This document shows positions 17,590-26,948 of a DNA stretch of 64,000 bases, in pieces. Numbering within the stretch: position 1 is the first letter of the stretch; every line of letters begins with the position of its first letter. The translations under genes and the position numbers were made by a program. The stretch is from Desulfosarcina alkanivorans. Lineage in GTDB: Bacteria > Desulfobacterota > Desulfobacteria > Desulfobacterales > Desulfosarcinaceae. The notes beneath the pieces were generated by a model. That model saw nothing but the letters and a program-made list of their open reading frames with translations, was not told the origin of the DNA and did not search any database. The DNA is taken from positions 5,146,001 to 5,210,000 of the forward strand of contig NZ_AP021874.1 of assembly GCF_009688945.1 (NCBI RefSeq), written 5' to 3'.

Positions 17590-18363
17590 TTAGTGTTTTT
17601 GACTTGCCGGTTGACCCAGGTACGCCTCGATCACCTGGGGATTGGACTGGATTTCTTCCGGCGTTCCCTCGGCGATTTTCACGCCATGGTCAACACAGAC
17701 AATACGATTGCACACGCCCATCACCACTTTCATATCGTGCTCGACCAGCAGCACGTCGATCCCGAGTTCACAAATCCGGGAAATATCTTTCATCAGGGCC
17801 GAGCTTTCCGACGGGTTCATGCCGGCAGCCGGTTCGTCCAGCAGGATCACCTTGGGCTGGGAGGCCAGGGCCCGGGCGATTTCCAGACGCCGCTGCAGGC
17901 CGTAGGGCAGGTTGGAGGCCACGGTGTCCGCATATTCGTCCACACCCATGAACTTGAGTGCCTCCAGGGCCTTGCCACGGATCTGGCGTTCTTCCCGGCG
18001 TTGGGAGAGGGTGCGGAAGATGGCGCCCACGACTCCTTTTTTTGAGCGGCAGTGCCTGGCCACCATGGCATTTTCAACCGCCGTCATGGCCGAAAACAGG
18101 CGTATGTTCTGGAAAGTGCGGGCCACTCCCTTTGAAAAAATCTGGTGGGGCGGTTTCCCCAGGATGCTGTTGCCTTCGAAGCGGACATCGCCGCTGCTGG
18201 CTTTGTAGACACCGGTGAGCACGTTGAACACCGTGGTCTTGCCGGCACCGTTGGGACCGATGAGACCCACGATCTCACCCGTATTGATTGAAAAGCTCAG
18301 CTGGGACAGGGCCACCAGCCCACCGAATCTCACCGTGATGTTGTCCAGTTCTAAATGCGCCAT
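17590..18363 (-). CDS. livG: Branched-chain amino-acid ABC transporter, ATP-binding protein LivG
   Basis: 257 residues with Walker A GPNGAGKTT, signature LPYGLQRRLEIARAL, Walker B VILLDEPAAGMN and the C-terminal extension PEEIQSNPQVIEAYLG typical of LivG. It is the first structural gene of the operon and lies 78 bp downstream of the FadR/GntR regulator gene, so all six genes may share one transcript. Confidence 0.95.
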   Translation of the reverse strand: MAHLELDNITVRFGGLVALSQLSFSINTGEIVGLIGPNGAGKTTVFNVLTGVYKASSGDVRFEGNSILGKPPHQIFSKGVARTFQNIRLFSAMTAVENAMVARHCRSKKGVVGAIFRTLSQRREERQIRGKALEALKFMGVDEYADTVASNLPYGLQRRLEIARALASQPKVILLDEPAAGMNPSESSALMKDISRICELGIDVLLVEHDMKVVMGVCNRIVCVDHGVKIAEGTPEEIQSNPQVIEAYLGQPASQKH

Positions 18364-18440
18364 AACACCAAACCATTTATCCCGTTGTCGTATTGAAACC
18401 TATATGTTGCCCGATGTTCTGTCCGCGGGCGATCCGCGCA

Positions 18441-19175
18441 TTATTTTTCATGCTGCTGTTCCCGGATTTCCATGTACCCGTTGAATCGCCTCACATGGGT
18501 CCGGGCGATCTTGCCGGCCTTTTGTATGTCTCCCTTTTCCATGGCGGCCACCACATCTTCAAGGTCAGCCAGATTTTCCCTCATTTCCGGCTTTTCCATC
18601 ACTAAAAACGCGTCGTAGTAACGGCGGATGTTTTCGTGGATGGTTTTGAGGATGGAAATATAGATGGGATTGCCGGTCATTCTGGCAAAACAGAGATGGA
18701 TGTTTTTATCGGCGTTGAGAAAATCGGAAACCGCTTCATTCCCCCGCGTCGCGCATTGGCGGGCGTCGTCCAGCAGCTTTTTGAGGATTTCTTTATCCGA
18801 TTCCTGCATGCGCGAGGTGGCCAGCCGGACCACATCTTCCTCAACCCGCTCGCGGAATTCGGCGATGTGCCGCAGGGACACCTGGTGGGACCGGATCAGC
18901 AGATCCAGGCTTTCGGTCACCAGATCCGAGGAGACGGCTTGGACCACGGCACCTCCGCCCATACCCAGTTTGATCTGGATGAGGCCCTTCTGTTCCAGTA
19001 CGCGAAGGGCTTCGCGAAGGGTGCTGCGGCTGGTTTGAAGCATCTCCTTGAGTTCACGTTCGGCGGGCAGCCGGTCTCCCACCTTCAGGTGACCGTCGAT
19101 GATGGCCTCCTGGATCTGTTCGACCACATCCTGGAAGATCCGATTTTGTTTGGCGGCACGAAACAAATGGGTCAT
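18441..19175 (-). CDS. FadR/GntR-family regulator with FCD domain
   Basis: 244 residues. An N-terminal GntR winged helix (IFQDVVEQIQEAIIDGHLK, then LPAERELKEMLQTSRSTLRE) is followed by an all-helical FCD ligand-binding domain (about 90-230). FCD domains bind acids or acyl ligands, often through metal-coordinating Asp/His residues; candidates here include D152-region ADKNIH and the later TIHENI. Its position ahead of the liv operon and the palindrome TGGTCAGACCA upstream suggest it represses itself and the transporter until a substrate-derived acid appears. Confidence 0.9.
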   Translation of the reverse strand: MTHLFRAAKQNRIFQDVVEQIQEAIIDGHLKVGDRLPAERELKEMLQTSRSTLREALRVLEQKGLIQIKLGMGGGAVVQAVSSDLVTESLDLLIRSHQVSLRHIAEFRERVEEDVVRLATSRMQESDKEILKKLLDDARQCATRGNEAVSDFLNADKNIHLCFARMTGNPIYISILKTIHENIRRYYDAFLVMEKPEMRENLADLEDVVAAMEKGDIQKAGKIARTHVRRFNGYMEIREQQHEK

Positions 19176-19267
19176 CGATCAGCAGCTCGATCCTGGGTGA
19201 ACATAAAATTGGAAAAGAAAAAAGTGACTGAATTCGTTATTCCGGGTGGGCACGCAATTGTTTTCGG

Positions 19268-19307
19268 AATGGTCAGACCATTTATTATAATCGATTTCAT
19301 CTGTCAA
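19268..19307 (-). promoter_or_regulatory. Promoter and FadR-type operator of the regulator-liv operon
   Basis: AATGGTCAGACCATT (19268-19282) is a perfect palindrome about CAG and matches the TGGTnnnACCA type bound by PdhR/LldR-like GntR proteins. Just upstream on the minus strand lie TTGACA (19307-19302) and TATAAT (19289-19284). Their 12-bp spacing is short, so they may belong to two overlapping promoters. A repressor at the palindrome would block the start region. Confidence 0.72.
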
Positions 19308-19655
19308 GACGAATTTTTTTTCAAAATGACATTTAGTATATATGGTTCAATAATCATCGGGTCGGATGTCATGTCGGCCACAGTCCCTTGATTGAAAATG
19401 GGTTTCAAATCAATTGTCGTGCCAATGCGCAGGAGGGAATTTATATAATATGAAAACGGGTGGTTGCGTTTACTCTAAGGGGAGGTTTGGCTGGGGTGAT
19501 TTATTACATTTGTGTAGTTTTAAGGCCAAAATTATGCTGTTATTGTCATTTCGGCTGCCAGTCATTGGCTTTTGAAGGATCGTCCGGCCGCGGCCCCGGA
19601 CCGATGCCATTCGCGGCCCGGCGTCCGGGTCGAGCGCATCGTCACGGCCAGCAAC
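19308..19655. other. Spacer between ald and the liv regulator
   Basis: AT-rich to about 19520, then GC-rich. I see no ORF with a ribosome site. Confidence 0.5.
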
Positions 19656-19689
19656 AAAAGGTCTTTCCGCCATGGCGGAAAGACCTTTT
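19656..19689 (-). terminator. Terminator of alanine dehydrogenase gene
   Basis: A perfect 34-bp palindrome (AAAAGGTCTTTCCGCC and its complement) begins 45 bp past the ald stop. With A residues before and T residues after, it should stop transcription in both directions. Confidence 0.75.
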
Positions 19690-19733
19690 GGGTCCCCGGT
19701 TTGAGGATAATGGCGGGTGCCGTTCTAAACCCG

Positions 19734-20852
19734 CTAATCGGCGATCAGGGTTTCAACAGGCGTGTATGCCATGCCGAACGCCTCGGCCACGGCCCGGTAG
19801 GTGACCTTGCCGTCGATCACGTTGGCGCCCGGCTTGATTTCGGCGTTCTCCTGCATGGCCCGCTTCCACCCCTTGTTGGCGATCTCCACCGCATAGGGCA
19901 GGGTGGCGTTGGTCAACGCCAGGGTCGAGGTCTTGGCCACCGCACCGGGCATGTTGGCCACGCAGTAGTGCACCACCCCGTCCACCACGTAGGTGGGGCT
20001 GCCGTGGGTGGTGGCCCTGGAGGTCTCGAAACAGCCCCCCTGGTCGATGGCCACATCCACCAGCACCGACCCCTTCTTCATGGTTCCCAGCATGTCACGG
20101 GTCACCAGCCGCGGGGCCTTGGCCCCGGGAATCAGCACGGCCCCCACCACCACGTCGGCCTCTTTGACCAGCTTGCGGATCGTCGCCGGGCTGGACATCA
20201 AGGTGAAGCAGTTGGCCGGCATCACGTCGCTCAGGTAGCGCAGCCGGTCCAGGTTCATGTCCAGCAGGTAGACCTTGGCCCCCAGGCCGCAGGCCATCTT
20301 GGCCGCGTTGACCCCCACCACGCCGCCGCCGATCACCACCACCGTGCCCGGGTCCACGCCGGGAACGCCTCCCAGCAGCACCCCGTGGCCGCCCTGGGCC
20401 ATCTCCAGGTACTTGGCCCCCTGCTGGATGGCCATGCGACCGGCCACCTCGCTCATGGGCGTCAGCAGCGGCAGGCTGCCGTCGGCCTTCTGGATGGTCT
20501 CGTAGGCGATGCTGACACTGCGGCTCTTGATCAACGCCCGCGTCTGGGTCTCGTCGGCCGCCAGGTGCAGGTAGGTGAACACGATCTGTCCCTCCCGGAT
20601 CAGGTCGTACTCGGGGGGCAGGGGCTCTTTGACGTGCATGACCATGTCGGCCGCATCGAAGATCTCCTTCGGGGTGTCGACGATACGGGCCCCGGCCCCG
20701 GCGTAAGCCGCGTCGGCAAAGCCGCTGCCGGCGCCGGCGTCTTTTTCCACCAGTACCGTGTGCCCGTTGTGGATCATCACTTCCGCCCCCGCCGGAGTCA
20801 TGCACACCCGGTTCTCTTCCGTCTTGATCTCCTTTAAGATGCCGACAATCAT
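19734..20852 (-). CDS. ald: Alanine dehydrogenase
   Basis: 372 residues, the family's usual length. It interconverts L-alanine with pyruvate and ammonia using NAD in the cytoplasm. [16 protein letters not shown] is the typical N-terminus; the catalytic Lys lies in [10 protein letters not shown] and the catalytic His in FTYLHLAAD. The NAD fold begins [17 protein letters not shown] strong ribosome site, AAAGGAGGGACC, precedes the ATG. The neighbouring liv-type transporter suggests that imported amino acids reach this enzyme. Confidence 0.96.
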   Translation of the reverse strand: MIVGILKEIKTEENRVCMTPAGAEVMIHNGHTVLVEKDAGAGSGFADAAYAGAGARIVDTPKEIFDAADMVMHVKEPLPPEYDLIREGQIVFTYLHLAADETQTRALIKSRSVSIAYETIQKADGSLPLLTPMSEVAGRMAIQQGAKYLEMAQGGHGVLLGGVPGVDPGTVVVIGGGVVGVNAAKMACGLGAKVYLLDMNLDRLRYLSDVMPANCFTLMSSPATIRKLVKEADVVVGAVLIPGAKAPRLVTRDMLGTMKKGSVLVDVAIDQGGCFETSRATTHGSPTYVVDGVVHYCVANMPGAVAKTSTLALTNATLPYAVEIANKGWKRAMQENAEIKPGANVIDGKVTYRAVAEAFGMAYTPVETLIAD

Positions 20853-20887
20853 GGTCCCTCCTTTTCAAATCCAGTTAAATGGTTAGG

Positions 20888-21032
20888 TAGTGTTCATCCG
20901 GAAATAGGAAAATTGGGTCGAGATCAAGGCGCGCGAAAAATTTTACCGCAGGCATATGGCTGATATTCCGAGGATAAAATTTTGAGCGCAACGCAGATAT
21001 CGGACAAATTGGCCATTTATGGATGGGCACTA
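20888..21032. repeat. MITE-like palindromic element, copy 1
   Basis: 145 bp bounded by imperfect 20-bp terminal inverted repeats: left TAGTGTTCATCCGGAAATAG, right CCATTTATGGATGGGCACTA. The same termini occur in a 147-bp element at 30569-30715. No coding capacity. It sits about 35 bp upstream of the ald start codon, so it also forms part of the ald leader or promoter region. Confidence 0.7.
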
Positions 21033-21432
21033 GGCAGCGGTCAGTCGCTGGAGCATAAATCCTTATAAACAGCAAGATGCCTGCCAAGTATAGGGCTGCC
21101 GGCGATCGATGTCCTGGCTGACCCCAGTCTGTCGGGCGGACGTCAGATCATGGATAGGACGAATTGGATGAAAATCTAAGGGGTTGGATCTGTTGCCAGC
21201 CATGTTCAGACGGTGAGGCAAGGGCCACGGATGAAAACAGCATGGCTGGATGCCTGCACAGGGTAATTCCTCTGAATGGTAATATTTATTTCCAAAATAT
21301 GTTCAAAAATCTACGTAACAATTTAATATATATGTTTAAATAAAATTTTGGCAATAATTGTTTCAATAGAACGATATGTTTCCATTTTAGTGTGCCCCGG
21401 CATGAAGCGAAGGCGGGAAGATGCCTCCAGGG
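21033..21432. other. AT-rich spacer
   Basis: 400 bp, strongly AT-rich between about 21280 and 21390. No gene is recognised. Part of it may serve as the ald promoter, but no clear pair of hexamers stands out. Confidence 0.45.
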
Positions 21433-21840
21433 TCATCGCTGCCGGTGTGCATTGGACGAGCGCCCGGCATGCCGGGCAAAATCCCCAAAGGCGCTTCGGC
21501 TGTCATATCGGTAGGAAAACTTGGTCCGGTCGATAAACCGTTGGGGGGAGGCCATCCGTGAATAGCGAAACAGCCCCAGGGCAACGCTGGGAAAGCGGGT
21601 GATAAAATGAAGCCGCAAGGTCCAGGCGATGTGATTCAGCGGGTAGAGGATCCGGCTGGGCACCCATGCCGGCCGGTTGCCCATGAGGCCACCCATGTCG
21701 TCCAGCGGGATGGTCCCTTTACCGGCAATGTTGAACGCTCCCGCCACTTCAGGATTCTGGGCATGGGATGCCGTTGTCAGGCGCTTTTGACCGGGCAGGG
21801 CAATCCGCCGGCAAGGGCAACCGCCACGGTCGCCCATGAC
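21433..21840 (-). pseudogene. 3' remnant of an NAD-dependent epimerase (extended SDR)
   Basis: The frame encodes VAGAFNIAGKGTIPLDDMGG, then ILYPLNHIAWTLRLHFITRF and FSYRYDSRSAFGDFARHAG. This is the C-terminal lobe of extended short-chain dehydrogenases/epimerases. The NAD-binding two thirds are absent. Upstream the frame degenerates near 21790 and the next gene begins within 25 bp of the fragment. It is best read as a deletion remnant. Confidence 0.55.
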
Positions 21841-21864
21841 GTCGTCTGCCTTACGGATCGGTTT

Positions 21865-24800
21865 TCAGATACGCGGGGCGGATTCGGTCGACGTCCCCGC
21901 TTCCGGTTCCAGGGATGGCTCGCTCCCGGCCGGCCTGGTTTTGCGGCGCCATTTGATCGGCTTCCACAAGCAGGTTCTGGAAAAACATCCCCACCCCCAG
22001 CGCAGCCATGACACGAGGCTGAAGGCCAGCCAGATGGACCAGGACAGCATGAGCAGGCGATAGGCCCACAGGGGCGCGCTCACCACCCAGGGCCTGGGCA
22101 GGGTACCGTCGATACGATCCTGGGTCCAGTTCAGTTCCATGCGCGTGGAGTGGTTGCCGGCGATCTGCATGTCCGGGATGCCCAGCAGGCCGCGTTCGAT
22201 GGCGCTGTAAAGACCGGCCAGGGCCGCCAGGGTAATGATGACCAGAAGCACCTGGATGAGGTTGAATGCCACGGGGGTGTGCGGTTGCTCCTTCCGGCAC
22301 CGGAAACCCAGGGCCAGCAGCCAGCCCACGATCAGGATGGCAATCCCCGCCGGTACCTGGGTCAGGCCGAGGCCGAGCAGCATCCACTGGTGGGGCCTGA
22401 GCGGCGTCACGTCCGTTTTTCCCAGGCCCGTCGCCGCGATGATCACCACGATGACATAGCTCCAGAAGAGCACTGCCGGACCCAGCTGCGGACCGCCGGC
22501 AAAAAGAATCCACCGCTGGTCCGGCATGCGGAAGGTGACGGCGGCATTGACGGCGGCCGCACCGACATTCACCACGGGGCCTCTGATCAGGTTCATGGAT
22601 TCGTTGAGCTGCAGCCATTCGGCACCCACCGTCTGGGCCCCCGGCTCCAACGGAACCGTCACCAGACGGCCATCCTGGCGAATGGGCAGGTTGCTGCCGT
22701 TGACCGTCACCGCCTGCAGGTTGGCCTGTTCCGGCAGTTCGATCTGATGGTGTCCGCCCTTGCTTGACCGGAGCCCCAGGATCAATGCCACCCGGGAAAG
22801 GCGCTGTCCCGGCGTCAGGGCCAGTCGGGCGCTGTCCAGGGTGATGGTCCGGCCGGCCACCGGTTCGGGCCGGCTCACACGGATGGCGACCTGCTCTCCC
22901 GGCCAGGGGCGCCATTGCGGCTGCCAGTTGCGGTCGGCATCCTGGTGATGCACCACCGTCAGGCCGGACGTGACGCAGCGCCATATCGTGGCGGCATCCA
23001 GGGTCCAGGTTTCCGTCCAGGGAACACCGGTTGGCGCAGTCAACCGGATGGTGGCACCGATGGGGATGACGGTTGAAAACTGCGCTTGCATCTCCTGCGG
23101 ACCCATAGAGAGCTGGGCCGCTCCAGCTTTCACCGTGATGCCGGCCGTGGTGAGGGATGCATTTTCCAACAGCGGGATCGCAAGTACCGCCGGTTCTCCC
23201 GGTGCGGTGAGCCGTCGGATGCGCGTGGTCACCGACCACTGGATCCCCAGATGAAGGGTGCGGTCCACGTGAAAAAAGGCCGGTATATCGAGTTTCTTGA
23301 CTTCTACTGCGGATGGATTGCTTTTTAGAACACGGGTCAGGGCAATGCTTTCGCTGATTCTGCCGTCAGGTTCAATCCCGCGGGCCCGCCACCCCACGCC
23401 GGCGTAGGTGCCGATGCGGGGAACCATGGGAAAGGCGAGGCGAATCTCATCGGCCCGGCCGGTCGGTCCGGTCATCTTGACCTGATGAACGCCGTTAGGT
23501 ACAACCATCCACAGGGCGCCCCGGTTGTCCCGGGAGAGGCTTTTTACCGGTTCGTTGTCCATGGTGATGCGATCCGGTTGCCAGGTTTCCCGGGCGGCCG
23601 GCAAGGGGATGGCCGTGTCTGTCTGGGCATGGACCTGCATGATCAGGCGAAGCTGGTCAGGTGTGGCGGCCAGCTCCAGGCGGCTTACGTCGGCGCAATG
23701 GGGAAGGCAGGGCGGTGGCTCGAGCAATCGCTGCTGGAGATCGTTTAAAAGGGATGGGGGCGGAAAGCCGTCGCCGCCGGTTTCGGCCCGGGCCTGCTGG
23801 GCAGGTGGCAAAAAAAACAGAATGCAAGCCAGTGCCATCGCTCCGGCCGCTGCCGGGGCGGGCAGGTGGCGGCGCCAGTTGCGCAGGTCGAGGAAAACCA
23901 CGATCAGCACAACCAACAGGGCGACGCGGGCCAGTCCGAGGGCCCGGTTAAGGGTCGGTGAAATCAGCCACAGGCGAAGTTGCTGGTTGCGGTCCACCGG
24001 CCCGTTCCAGTGAAGTCTGGCGGAACGCCATTGCCAGGACGGCAATCCGGGGCCGGTCTGGATCAGGGCATCGGGGTCCGCTGCCAGCCGTGGACGCCGG
24101 GGCATCGGTTTCTGTTGCTTCAACCGGGTCGTGCCAACCGCTTCCATCGCCTTTTTGCCGATCGAAGCGGGCGACGGTGCGGCAGCTTGCTGTTCATCCT
24201 CGACCATGCTGCGTTCCGGGACCGCCGGCCGGAGGTAGCCCTTATCGATATGCTGTGCCAGCTGCGGATAGATGGCCGTTCGGACCTGCTGTACCATGAA
24301 GGGAAGTGCGATGACGGCCAGGGCCGTTACCGCACCCGCCCCCCACAGTGTGACGAGTTTTCTGAACCAGCCGCCGGGAAGGTATTTCAACAGCGCCCCG
24401 ACTGCCAGCAGGTGAAGCCACACAAGACGTGGTGCACCCGGTTCGTGGAAGGTCAACACCAGCGTCAGCAGGGCCAGCAGGCCGGTCGCCCGGTTTCGTA
24501 TTTTGCAGGCACTGACGGCCACCATCAGCACCAGGAAAAAATCCAGCAGGGTCCAGCGCTGGAGCCAGGCCCCCGGAGGCACATCCACGCCGGTGGTGGA
24601 AAACAACGTCCATCCCGGGGGAAGGTGGAGCACACCGCGCACGCTTTGGAAGCCGTGGTCCCAACCCACGGCCGGCAACGCGGCGGATGTGCGTTGCAGG
24701 CGACTGTCCGCCTCGAGGGAAAGGCGGCCGCGGCGCAGTTGGACACCGGGGGTCGGCCGATCTCCCTGCAAGGTGATCAGCTGGTCGCGGCCATCCACCG

Positions 24801-25968
24801 CCACCCGCCCCAGCTGCATGGGGCTGCCCATGGACAGGTGCCAGGTCCGATTCAGTGTGCCGCTGATGCGGTCATGGACGGTAAATCCCGTTCCGTCGAA
24901 ATCAAGCCACCAGGACCGTTCCAGGTGCAGTTGATCAGGTGCCGGATCAGGATCCCCCCTGCGAATGACCTCGAAGGACAGCGCCTTGCCGGGTTCGAGC
25001 AGGTAAGCGGGGAATCCTTTCCATTCCTCCGGCATCCGGGTTCGCGACGGTTCGATCGTCGGCGCCCCCAGTACTTTCACCATTCGCAGGTGATTGAGGG
25101 CCTTGAATGACCAGATTTCATCTCCATAATGGCCTTCGCCCATGGACAGGGATGTAACCGGTCCGTCCAGCCGGACCGTAACCCGGACGTCCCATCGGCC
25201 GGGACGGGCCTGGACGAGCAGGTCCCCCGTTCGGGTCATGCGGACAGGCAGAGGGCTGTCGAGCCGCATCACGGCGGCGCTGTCGGGCAGCAGGCCGTCG
25301 ATTTGAATCTCCCGGGGGCGTCCGGCGACCTGCAATATGATCCGGGTGACCACCCGCATGGGGATATCGTCCTCGATGAGCCGGAAAACGGTGGCCGTCA
25401 TCGTATCTTCCCGCCGGACGTCACCGCCGCTGCCATGGAGTCGAAGCCGGCCCTCGCCGTCCAGGTCCGGTTCGAGGATCTCCCGGCCGTCAACGGTCAG
25501 AGAAAGAAGACCCGTTGCCGCCGGCACCCGGATGGTTTCAGGCAGCGCGTTCCAGACAAAAGCGCCTTTGATGGTGTGCTCACCCGCTTCCAGCCAGAGG
25601 CATGGGCGGCCCTTGCGGCCCGCCACCGGAGCCGCCTTGTCTTCGATGGCGACGGATTCCGGCCAGTGGGCCTCGCTGCCGGGCAGGGTGATCCAGGCGG
25701 GCGCAAACACCGTCACCTGCTGTTTGAACAGGCCTCCCTGCTCACCGACCTCCAAGGCGAGCCGGGAGGGCCACCAGCAGCGGCGAACCGTTCCATCGTC
25801 AAAGTGAGCCGGACAGTGCCGGTCCGATTGATCGTGAAGTACCCATTCGGTCCAGGGTGCCAGCGGGGCGGGTATATCCGGCATCTGGGCATGCGCTGCG
25901 GTGTTTGCCCAAACGTTTGCAAGAAACAGGGATGACAGGATAACGACGACCGATACGGCTCGGTTCAT
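21865..25968 (-). CDS. Very large exported membrane protein of unknown function
   Basis: 1367 residues from the ATG at 25968, which has AGGAGGTGCC upstream and begins a signal peptide (MNRAVSVVVILSSLFLANVW); the 24 codons before it are rejected. After an ectodomain of about 480 residues with beta-rich segments come four membrane helices (WTLLDFFLVLMVAVSACKI onward), a linker, two more helices (ARVALLVVLIVVFLDL and AGAMALACILFFLPPA), a second ectodomain of about 450 residues, and four C-terminal helices ending in a charged tail. Trp-rich phrases such as SWWLDFDGTGFTVHDRISG suggest sandwich domains. No catalytic motif is recognised. It has no operon partner. A multi-pass envelope or export role is the most that can be inferred. 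Confidence 0.8.
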   Translation of the reverse strand: MNRAVSVVVILSSLFLANVWANTAAHAQMPDIPAPLAPWTEWVLHDQSDRHCPAHFDDGTVRRCWWPSRLALEVGEQGGLFKQQVTVFAPAWITLPGSEAHWPESVAIEDKAAPVAGRKGRPCLWLEAGEHTIKGAFVWNALPETIRVPAATGLLSLTVDGREILEPDLDGEGRLRLHGSGGDVRREDTMTATVFRLIEDDIPMRVVTRIILQVAGRPREIQIDGLLPDSAAVMRLDSPLPVRMTRTGDLLVQARPGRWDVRVTVRLDGPVTSLSMGEGHYGDEIWSFKALNHLRMVKVLGAPTIEPSRTRMPEEWKGFPAYLLEPGKALSFEVIRRGDPDPAPDQLHLERSWWLDFDGTGFTVHDRISGTLNRTWHLSMGSPMQLGRVAVDGRDQLITLQGDRPTPGVQLRRGRLSLEADSRLQRTSAALPAVGWDHGFQSVRGVLHLPPGWTLFSTTGVDVPPGAWLQRWTLLDFFLVLMVAVSACKIRNRATGLLALLTLVLTFHEPGAPRLVWLHLLAVGALLKYLPGGWFRKLVTLWGAGAVTALAVIALPFMVQQVRTAIYPQLAQHIDKGYLRPAVPERSMVEDEQQAAAPSPASIGKKAMEAVGTTRLKQQKPMPRRPRLAADPDALIQTGPGLPSWQWRSARLHWNGPVDRNQQLRLWLISPTLNRALGLARVALLVVLIVVFLDLRNWRRHLPAPAAAGAMALACILFFLPPAQQARAETGGDGFPPPSLLNDLQQRLLEPPPCLPHCADVSRLELAATPDQLRLIMQVHAQTDTAIPLPAARETWQPDRITMDNEPVKSLSRDNRGALWMVVPNGVHQVKMTGPTGRADEIRLAFPMVPRIGTYAGVGWRARGIEPDGRISESIALTRVLKSNPSAVEVKKLDIPAFFHVDRTLHLGIQWSVTTRIRRLTAPGEPAVLAIPLLENASLTTAGITVKAGAAQLSMGPQEMQAQFSTVIPIGATIRLTAPTGVPWTETWTLDAATIWRCVTSGLTVVHHQDADRNWQPQWRPWPGEQVAIRVSRPEPVAGRTITLDSARLALTPGQRLSRVALILGLRSSKGGHHQIELPEQANLQAVTVNGSNLPIRQDGRLVTVPLEPGAQTVGAEWLQLNESMNLIRGPVVNVGAAAVNAAVTFRMPDQRWILFAGGPQLGPAVLFWSYVIVVIIAATGLGKTDVTPLRPHQWMLLGLGLTQVPAGIAILIVGWLLALGFRCRKEQPHTPVAFNLIQVLLVIITLAALAGLYSAIERGLLGIPDMQIAGNHSTRMELNWTQDRIDGTLPRPWVVSAPLWAYRLLMLSWSIWLAFSLVSWLRWGWGCFSRTCLWKPIKWRRKTRPAGSEPSLEPEAGTSTESAPRI

Positions 25969-26245
25969 GGCACCTCCTGGCTGGTGGCGATAGCGTGGGG
26001 CGCCCTGCCCGCCAAATGCCTTTTTTTCGGGTTCCCGCACACGCCCAGAGGCAACATTCAGAGGCGGCGATCACGTGAAGGCCTGTTATCGGGCCGCGTT
26101 GCCGTATTTCAGGGTGCGTTCGGGCGGTCGATCCGATACCGATCCTTTACCCGTGGCGGGACTGGCCCGGTAAGTACGAGCCTGGCGCAAGGCAAAAAAA
26201 TCAAATAACGGTAACTTGTTGGGCAGAATTTTGCAATTTTAAAAG
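25969..26245. other. Spacer upstream of the giant membrane protein gene
   Basis: 277 bp without a gene. It presumably holds the promoter of the leftward gene, but I see no convincing -35/-10 pair. Confidence 0.4.
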
Positions 26246-26367
26246 ACGGGTTCGTAAAAAAGCCGATATCCGCGATACGCTTCAACCCTCGTCACTGCGG
26301 CGCACTGTCAGTAAGCCGCATTCCTCGGGCCTGGCAAGCCCTGACCCCGAATTTTTTACGAATCCGG
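26246..26367. repeat. Palindromic repeat element of a second type
   Basis: About 122 bp bounded by GGGTTCGTAAAAAA (26248-26261) and its near complement TTTTTTACGAATCCGG (26352-26367). It has no coding capacity and no second copy in the window. The termini resemble short non-autonomous elements with terminal inverted repeats. Confidence 0.5.
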
Positions 26368-26419
26368 CGGAAATGCGAATTCTGGCTGGGGCCGCCTGAT
26401 TCGGGCGTCCAAAAAAGGA

Positions 26420-26481
26420 AACGGTTAATCGGGATGAAGCCGATTAACCGTTAAGGAGGAGAACAGATGAAAAATTATTAG
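26420..26481 (+). promoter_or_regulatory. Perfect hairpin followed by a strong ribosome site and a four-codon ORF
   Basis: AACGGTTAATCGG (26420-26432) pairs perfectly with CCGATTAACCGTT (26440-26452) across a 7-nt loop. AAGGAGGAGAACAG follows at once, then ATG AAA AAT TAT TAG. This could be a leader-peptide/hairpin device or the stump of a gene cut by the nearby repeat element. Nothing downstream continues a reading frame. Confidence 0.4.
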
Positions 26482-26948
26482 GTTGACTATCCAAAAAGCA
26501 AACACCTTGCCAAAATCAGTTTTCCGTCGTCAAAAAACATTTTATTTTAAGAATACGTCATAATTCAGAATGGATATAAATGATGCCGGCCATCATGCGG
26601 TTCGTTTGGCCGTCGGGTTGAGGGCTCGACCACCGGGGGAAAGTTCAAAATTATAAACCCTCTGTTTTTTTATTTGAAGCATATTATTCTGAAATCGTTT
26701 AAAAAATAAGCATATTCCGGCAAAGTTCAAAATTTTGAACCGTTTTCCGGGAGGCGCGTTATTCATTTTTAACTTCCCGAAATAGAATGAAATATTAGAG
26801 TTTTTATTTTTGAACCCCGCTATTGAAGCGGTCTCCATTTCCGGGCGCATGTCGCTTAGGACCATTGATGCCGGCCTTGGACCGGAATATCCGGGTACAG
26901 GCGGTGGGCAAGCGGCGCATTTTTGTTATTTCAACCGGTTCCCCTGCC
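26482..26948. other. AT-rich region with direct repeats
   Basis: No gene is called; a 90-codon minus-strand ORF here is AT-rich and featureless. An imperfect direct repeat with the core AAAGTTCAAAATT occurs at 26633-26658 and 26718-26742; the second copy holds the perfect palindrome GTTCAAAATTTTGAAC (26725-26740). Confidence 0.45.

Noticed and set aside
19572-20837. 421-codon ORF on the plus strand
   Set aside because: Antisense to ald, His/Gln/Arg-rich, no family.
21340-21370. Sigma-54 promoter TGGCA...TTG
   Set aside because: The -12 GC dinucleotide at correct spacing is missing.
21851-23239. 462-codon minus-strand ORF inside the giant gene
   Set aside because: Out-of-frame shadow with Pro/Arg/His-rich composition.
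26593-26865. 90-codon minus-strand ORF upstream of htpG
   Set aside because: It is encoded by the repeat-containing AT-rich spacer and has no start signal.
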